8,297 nt of DNA from Stygibacter sp964604155. GTDB lineage: Bacteria; Cloacimonadota; Cloacimonadia; Cloacimonadales; TCS61. Each line of letters begins with the position of its first letter. Position 1 is the stretch's first letter. The DNA is taken from positions 1-8,297 of the forward strand of contig CAZRXY010000139.1 of assembly GCA_964604155.1 (NCBI GenBank), written 5' to 3'. The translations under genes were made by a program, and so were the position numbers. This document shows, piece by piece, positions 5,921-8,297 of the stretch. The notes under the pieces were generated by a model, which ran no database searches, was not told the origin of the DNA, and saw only the letters and a program-made list of their open reading frames with translations.

Positions 5921-7975
5921 ATGAACCGATTTTTTTTATTTTTTACTCTTATTTTGACAGCAACTATTTATGCCTTTGCTGTCTCTCCCGCACCCGTATA
6001 TTTGGAAGCTAATGCTCCACTTCAGCAGAGTGATCAGGAATATTTTTATCACGCCAGAAACGTCCCCCAGTGGAATTGGAAAACCGCACCACAAACCCTG
6101 CTGGAAAATTATTATGACTATTTCCAGTGCTACAACGATACACCCGTAGCCGTTCGCAATGATGATAATGGCGGAATTTTTATCATCTATAGAGCTTACG
6201 ATAGTAACGGGCAATCTCTGCTGTATTACAGCTATATTAATGCCGATGGAGAGATTGAGATCACTGAGAACTTTGATTTTCAAGGCAGATACCCTGATGC
6301 CCATATAGATGAACTTACAGGAGATATCTTTGTTTCGTGGCATGGAGATGTCTCTCGCGAAATCGGCTCTTTTGCTCTCTATGACCTCTATCATATTGCC
6401 GGCGAATACTGCAATTGGAAAGATGACCCCATCCTCGTTATCGATCCCGCAAACGCTATCAATATCTTCCCTCATCCCGAAGACTATTTCGTCTACCCGC
6501 AAATTAAAACAGGTCCCTCACCAGACCCTGATAGGCAAAGAGTTTACCTGCTGGCGAGTAATATCACCCTTTCTCACGGCGCTACGAGCCTCCCTTCCGA
6601 AAATTACCTCATCTGCTATGCAGATTTTGATGCCGATGACCTCGCACTGCAATCAAACCTGGAATGGGAATATACTTCTATCCCCCAATTAGACGCCTTT
6701 AATCAGGAAGACCCGGACTGGGCAAGACCCATCAAATCATGGACAGTGATCGATAATAAGCTGATCGTGCTGGGATATCTCCAAAGTGAAGAAGATGACC
6801 GCCTTTTCTGCCTGATTAATGAAAATTATGGCACCGGGGTATGGCAAGAGTATTATCAACACTGGTTTTTTGAAGAAGAAAACCCACAATTCTATCTCCC
6901 GGGAAACCCAAATCCGCAATATTTGTTTTCAGACAATCCCGTCTTCCAAGGTATCATAAATTCGCATAATTTTAACCTCGTCACAGGTGATAATAACCAA
7001 AAAGTCTATTTCTCCGCTGCGATGGGTGTGATCATCAGCGATCAACATTACTTCTATCCCGATATGTTTATGATCTATCCAAAAATGCTCGGATTCGATC
7101 TCAATACCTGCGAATTCACTCTAAGCGATGTCTATCCCGTTTCTGCCAATCCCAGCGATGACCTCCCGCTAAGACCCTGGGACCTCGATGAAGACGGCGA
7201 AATCGACCAATTCGAAGATACCGGCTACCCCCTCTGGTTCAAAGGATACCCCGTTATGTTCCCTGACCCGGCATCAATGTTTCATTATAACCACTATACC
7301 CTCGCTTCAAATCCCCTGGAAGGATGGATCGCCTGTATCTGGGTGGATGGACAAAAACTTACCGGCGCCGAACACGGACTGAGCGGCTACGACGGCTGGG
7401 AAGATACTCCCGAGATTATGATTAGTTTCTCCGAAAATAATGGCGAATCATGGTTCGATCCCATTATTCTAAATGCTAATCCCGCCAGCGAAAACTATTG
7501 CCCCGAACTGGAAAATATGACCCCCGGCTATCTCTATCCTGCTGATTTTATCCAAAGTATCGATGATAACGCCGTTATACACCTCTTCTTTATCGATGAT
7601 TACGAGTTTGGCTCTCACTACCTGGGAGATGGGGATAATAGCGGGGCTGCTTTCAAATACGCAGCCATTAATATCGAACCCTCTGACGGAAAAGACGAAA
7701 ACCAGCTTACTCCTCTCGCTAATTATTCCCGAAATTACCCAAATCCCTTTAACCCCCAGACTACTATAGAATTCACACTCAAATCCACTAACCATCTGAA
7801 AATCGAGATCTATAACGTCAAAGGACAAAAAGTGCATTTACTCACGGACGCACTATTGGGGGAAGGGACTCATCAGATTGTCTGGCAGGCAGACAACTTC
7901 CCATCAGGTCTATATTTCTATCGCATCACCTGCAATGAATTCTCTCTCACAAAAAAAATGATCCTGATGAAATAA
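5921..7975 (+). CDS. Exported propeller-like protein with Asp-box, EF-hand-like loop and C-terminal (type IX-type) sorting domain
   Basis: Predicted 684-residue secreted or surface protein of unknown function. The ATG follows AGGAGA by 7 bases. The signal peptide covers residues 1-20, with likely cleavage AFA|V. The body consists of beta-strand-rich segments with repeated aromatic and Asp/Gly-rich turns (GGIFIIYRAYDSNG, ELTGDIFVSWHGD), which suggests a sialidase or BNR-like propeller. One Asp-box-like motif, SENNGESW (504-511), has Asn where Asp is usual. Residues 421-432 (DLDEDGEIDQFE) match a canonical 12-residue EF-hand or dockerin calcium loop at positions 1, 3, 5, 6, 8, 9 and 12. The sorting domain begins YPNPFNP (606-612) and has IYNVKGQKV, SGLYFYRI and the basic end KKMILMK. 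No sialidase catalytic arginine triad was identified, so enzymatic activity is not claimed. Codon use is richer in C (ATC, CTC, CCC) than in the two beta-helix genes, and a run of eight T lies in the signal-peptide codons (5930-5937). Confidence 0.93.
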   Translation: MNRFFLFFTLILTATIYAFAVSPAPVYLEANAPLQQSDQEYFYHARNVPQWNWKTAPQTLLENYYDYFQCYNDTPVAVRNDDNGGIFIIYRAYDSNGQSLLYYSYINADGEIEITENFDFQGRYPDAHIDELTGDIFVSWHGDVSREIGSFALYDLYHIAGEYCNWKDDPILVIDPANAINIFPHPEDYFVYPQIKTGPSPDPDRQRVYLLASNITLSHGATSLPSENYLICYADFDADDLALQSNLEWEYTSIPQLDAFNQEDPDWARPIKSWTVIDNKLIVLGYLQSEEDDRLFCLINENYGTGVWQEYYQHWFFEEENPQFYLPGNPNPQYLFSDNPVFQGIINSHNFNLVTGDNNQKVYFSAAMGVIISDQHYFYPDMFMIYPKMLGFDLNTCEFTLSDVYPVSANPSDDLPLRPWDLDEDGEIDQFEDTGYPLWFKGYPVMFPDPASMFHYNHYTLASNPLEGWIACIWVDGQKLTGAEHGLSGYDGWEDTPEIMISFSENNGESWFDPIILNANPASENYCPELENMTPGYLYPADFIQSIDDNAVIHLFFIDDYEFGSHYLGDGDNSGAAFKYAAINIEPSDGKDENQLTPLANYSRNYPNPFNPQTTIEFTLKSTNHLKIEIYNVKGQKVHLLTDALLGEGTHQIVWQADNFPSGLYFYRITCNEFSLTKKMILMK

Positions 7976-8014
7976 AAAAATACCCAATCTTAATAAAGGA
8001 ACGTATTTTATATG

Positions 8015-8041
8015 GTGGGCAGATTATTTATATCTGCCCAC
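8015..8041. terminator. Hairpin between convergent genes; probable shared terminator
   Basis: A perfect 10-bp stem, GTGGGCAGAT (8015-8024) with ATCTGCCCAC (8032-8041), and a 7-base AT loop. It is followed by TTTAT on the plus strand, a short U-tract. It lies 39 bases after the stop of the third exported gene and one base beyond the stop codon of the convergent minus-strand gene, so it can serve both. The U-tract is absent in the minus direction. Confidence 0.65.
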
Positions 8042-8042
8042 T

Positions 8043-8297
8043 TTATCCATCGCCCATAAAATCACGCGTAAACAGATTGAACCCGCTGATCCGTCCCCGC
8101 GGATACTGCTGCATCGCCCGCCTTGACCACTCCGCTCTTTCTAAATCACTCAGCAACTGCCAGCCAGCACTCACCTGCTGCATTAAGCCATTAAAATAAA
8201 CCGTCTGCGGATTTGTGCTGTGATCATAAACCCGCCTGTGATAAAGCCAGGGCGAAGCCCGGCTATCTTCTATATCCGAATAATCAGGATGCTCATA
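8043..8297 (-). CDS. C-terminal end of an unidentified protein (partial, runs off the window)
   Basis: The reading frame enters from the right edge and stays open for 84 codons to a TAA at 8043-8045. The start lies outside the window. It is GC-richer than the beta-helix genes, and being open with a protein-like composition supports it as real. The visible part reads from YEHPDYSDIEDSRASPWLYH, through VYFNGLMQQVSAGWQLLSD, to LERAEWSRRA and ISGFNLFTRDFMGDG at the end. The pattern L-S-x-x-E-R-x-x-W-x-x-x-A, then S-G-F-N-x-F, resembles a short helical motif that I recall from the C-termini of various phage-like and hypothetical proteins, but I cannot name the family. There is no sorting domain at its end, unlike the three genes to its left, so it is probably not a type IX cargo. 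It is convergent with the third exported gene and shares the hairpin next to its stop. Confidence 0.75.
   Translation of the reverse strand, partial: YEHPDYSDIEDSRASPWLYHRRVYDHSTNPQTVYFNGLMQQVSAGWQLLSDLERAEWSRRAMQQYPRGRISGFNLFTRDFMGDG

Noticed and set aside
5936..6502. 188-codon minus-strand frame opposite the third exported gene
   Set aside because: It is the antisense shadow of a real gene with a signal peptide and sorting domain; the peptide is Ile/Val-rich without a family signature.
7429..7452. Assignment of the third exported protein as a sialidase
   Set aside because: There is only one Asp-box, with Asn replacing Asp, and no catalytic Arg triad or Tyr/Glu pair could be identified. 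Asp-boxes occur in many non-enzymatic propellers.
1..8297. CRISPR array
   Set aside because: No evenly spaced direct repeats were seen; the repeats present are isolated palindromes.

Overview
The window most resembles a genome of the Fibrobacterota-Chlorobi-Bacteroidota (FCB) supergroup, and my best guess is a Cloacimonadota (WWE1-type) bacterium. This rests on three large exported proteins that all end in the same kind of C-terminal sorting module: a Y-P-N-P entry motif, an IYN(V/I)(K/R)GQ strand, an SG(V/L)YF strand and a final basic K-x-x-(M/L)-x-K tail. It also rests on the parallel beta-helix architectures, which I recall as very common in Cloacimonadota. No rRNA, housekeeping gene or other phylogenetic marker is present, so the assignment is an inference.

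Layout. At the left edge (about 1-230) is AT-rich DNA with one doubtful small membrane-protein ORF (50-223). Positions 232-386 hold a stretch that folds into several consecutive stems, two of them mutually exclusive, directly ahead of the first large gene; it looks like a structured 5' leader of unknown class. Two tandem plus-strand genes follow: an 818-residue single beta-helix protein (412-2868) and a 764-residue double beta-helix protein (2937-5231). They are 68 bases apart with a hairpin between them, and they are clearly paralogous at both ends. A gap of about 690 bases (5232-5920) has no convincing gene but carries many inverted repeats, including a perfect 34-base palindrome. Next is a third exported plus-strand protein (5921-7975) of propeller-like type with one Asp-box and one EF-hand-like loop. 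A strong hairpin (8015-8041) separates it from the 3' end of a convergent minus-strand gene that runs off the right edge (8043-8297).

How the genes fit together. All three complete genes encode signal-peptide-bearing proteins with the C-terminal signal typical of type IX secretion cargo. The likely common theme is surface display or secretion of repeat-rich proteins, perhaps for binding polymers or neighbouring cells. No enzyme active site was recognised, and no secretion machinery is encoded here. The first two genes probably form one transcription unit; the third has its own upstream region and a different base composition.

I found no CRISPR array, tRNA, rRNA, transposase or phage structural gene. 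The most interesting candidate is the structured leader at 232-386, followed by the palindrome-rich gap and the compositional mosaic inside the first beta-helix gene.
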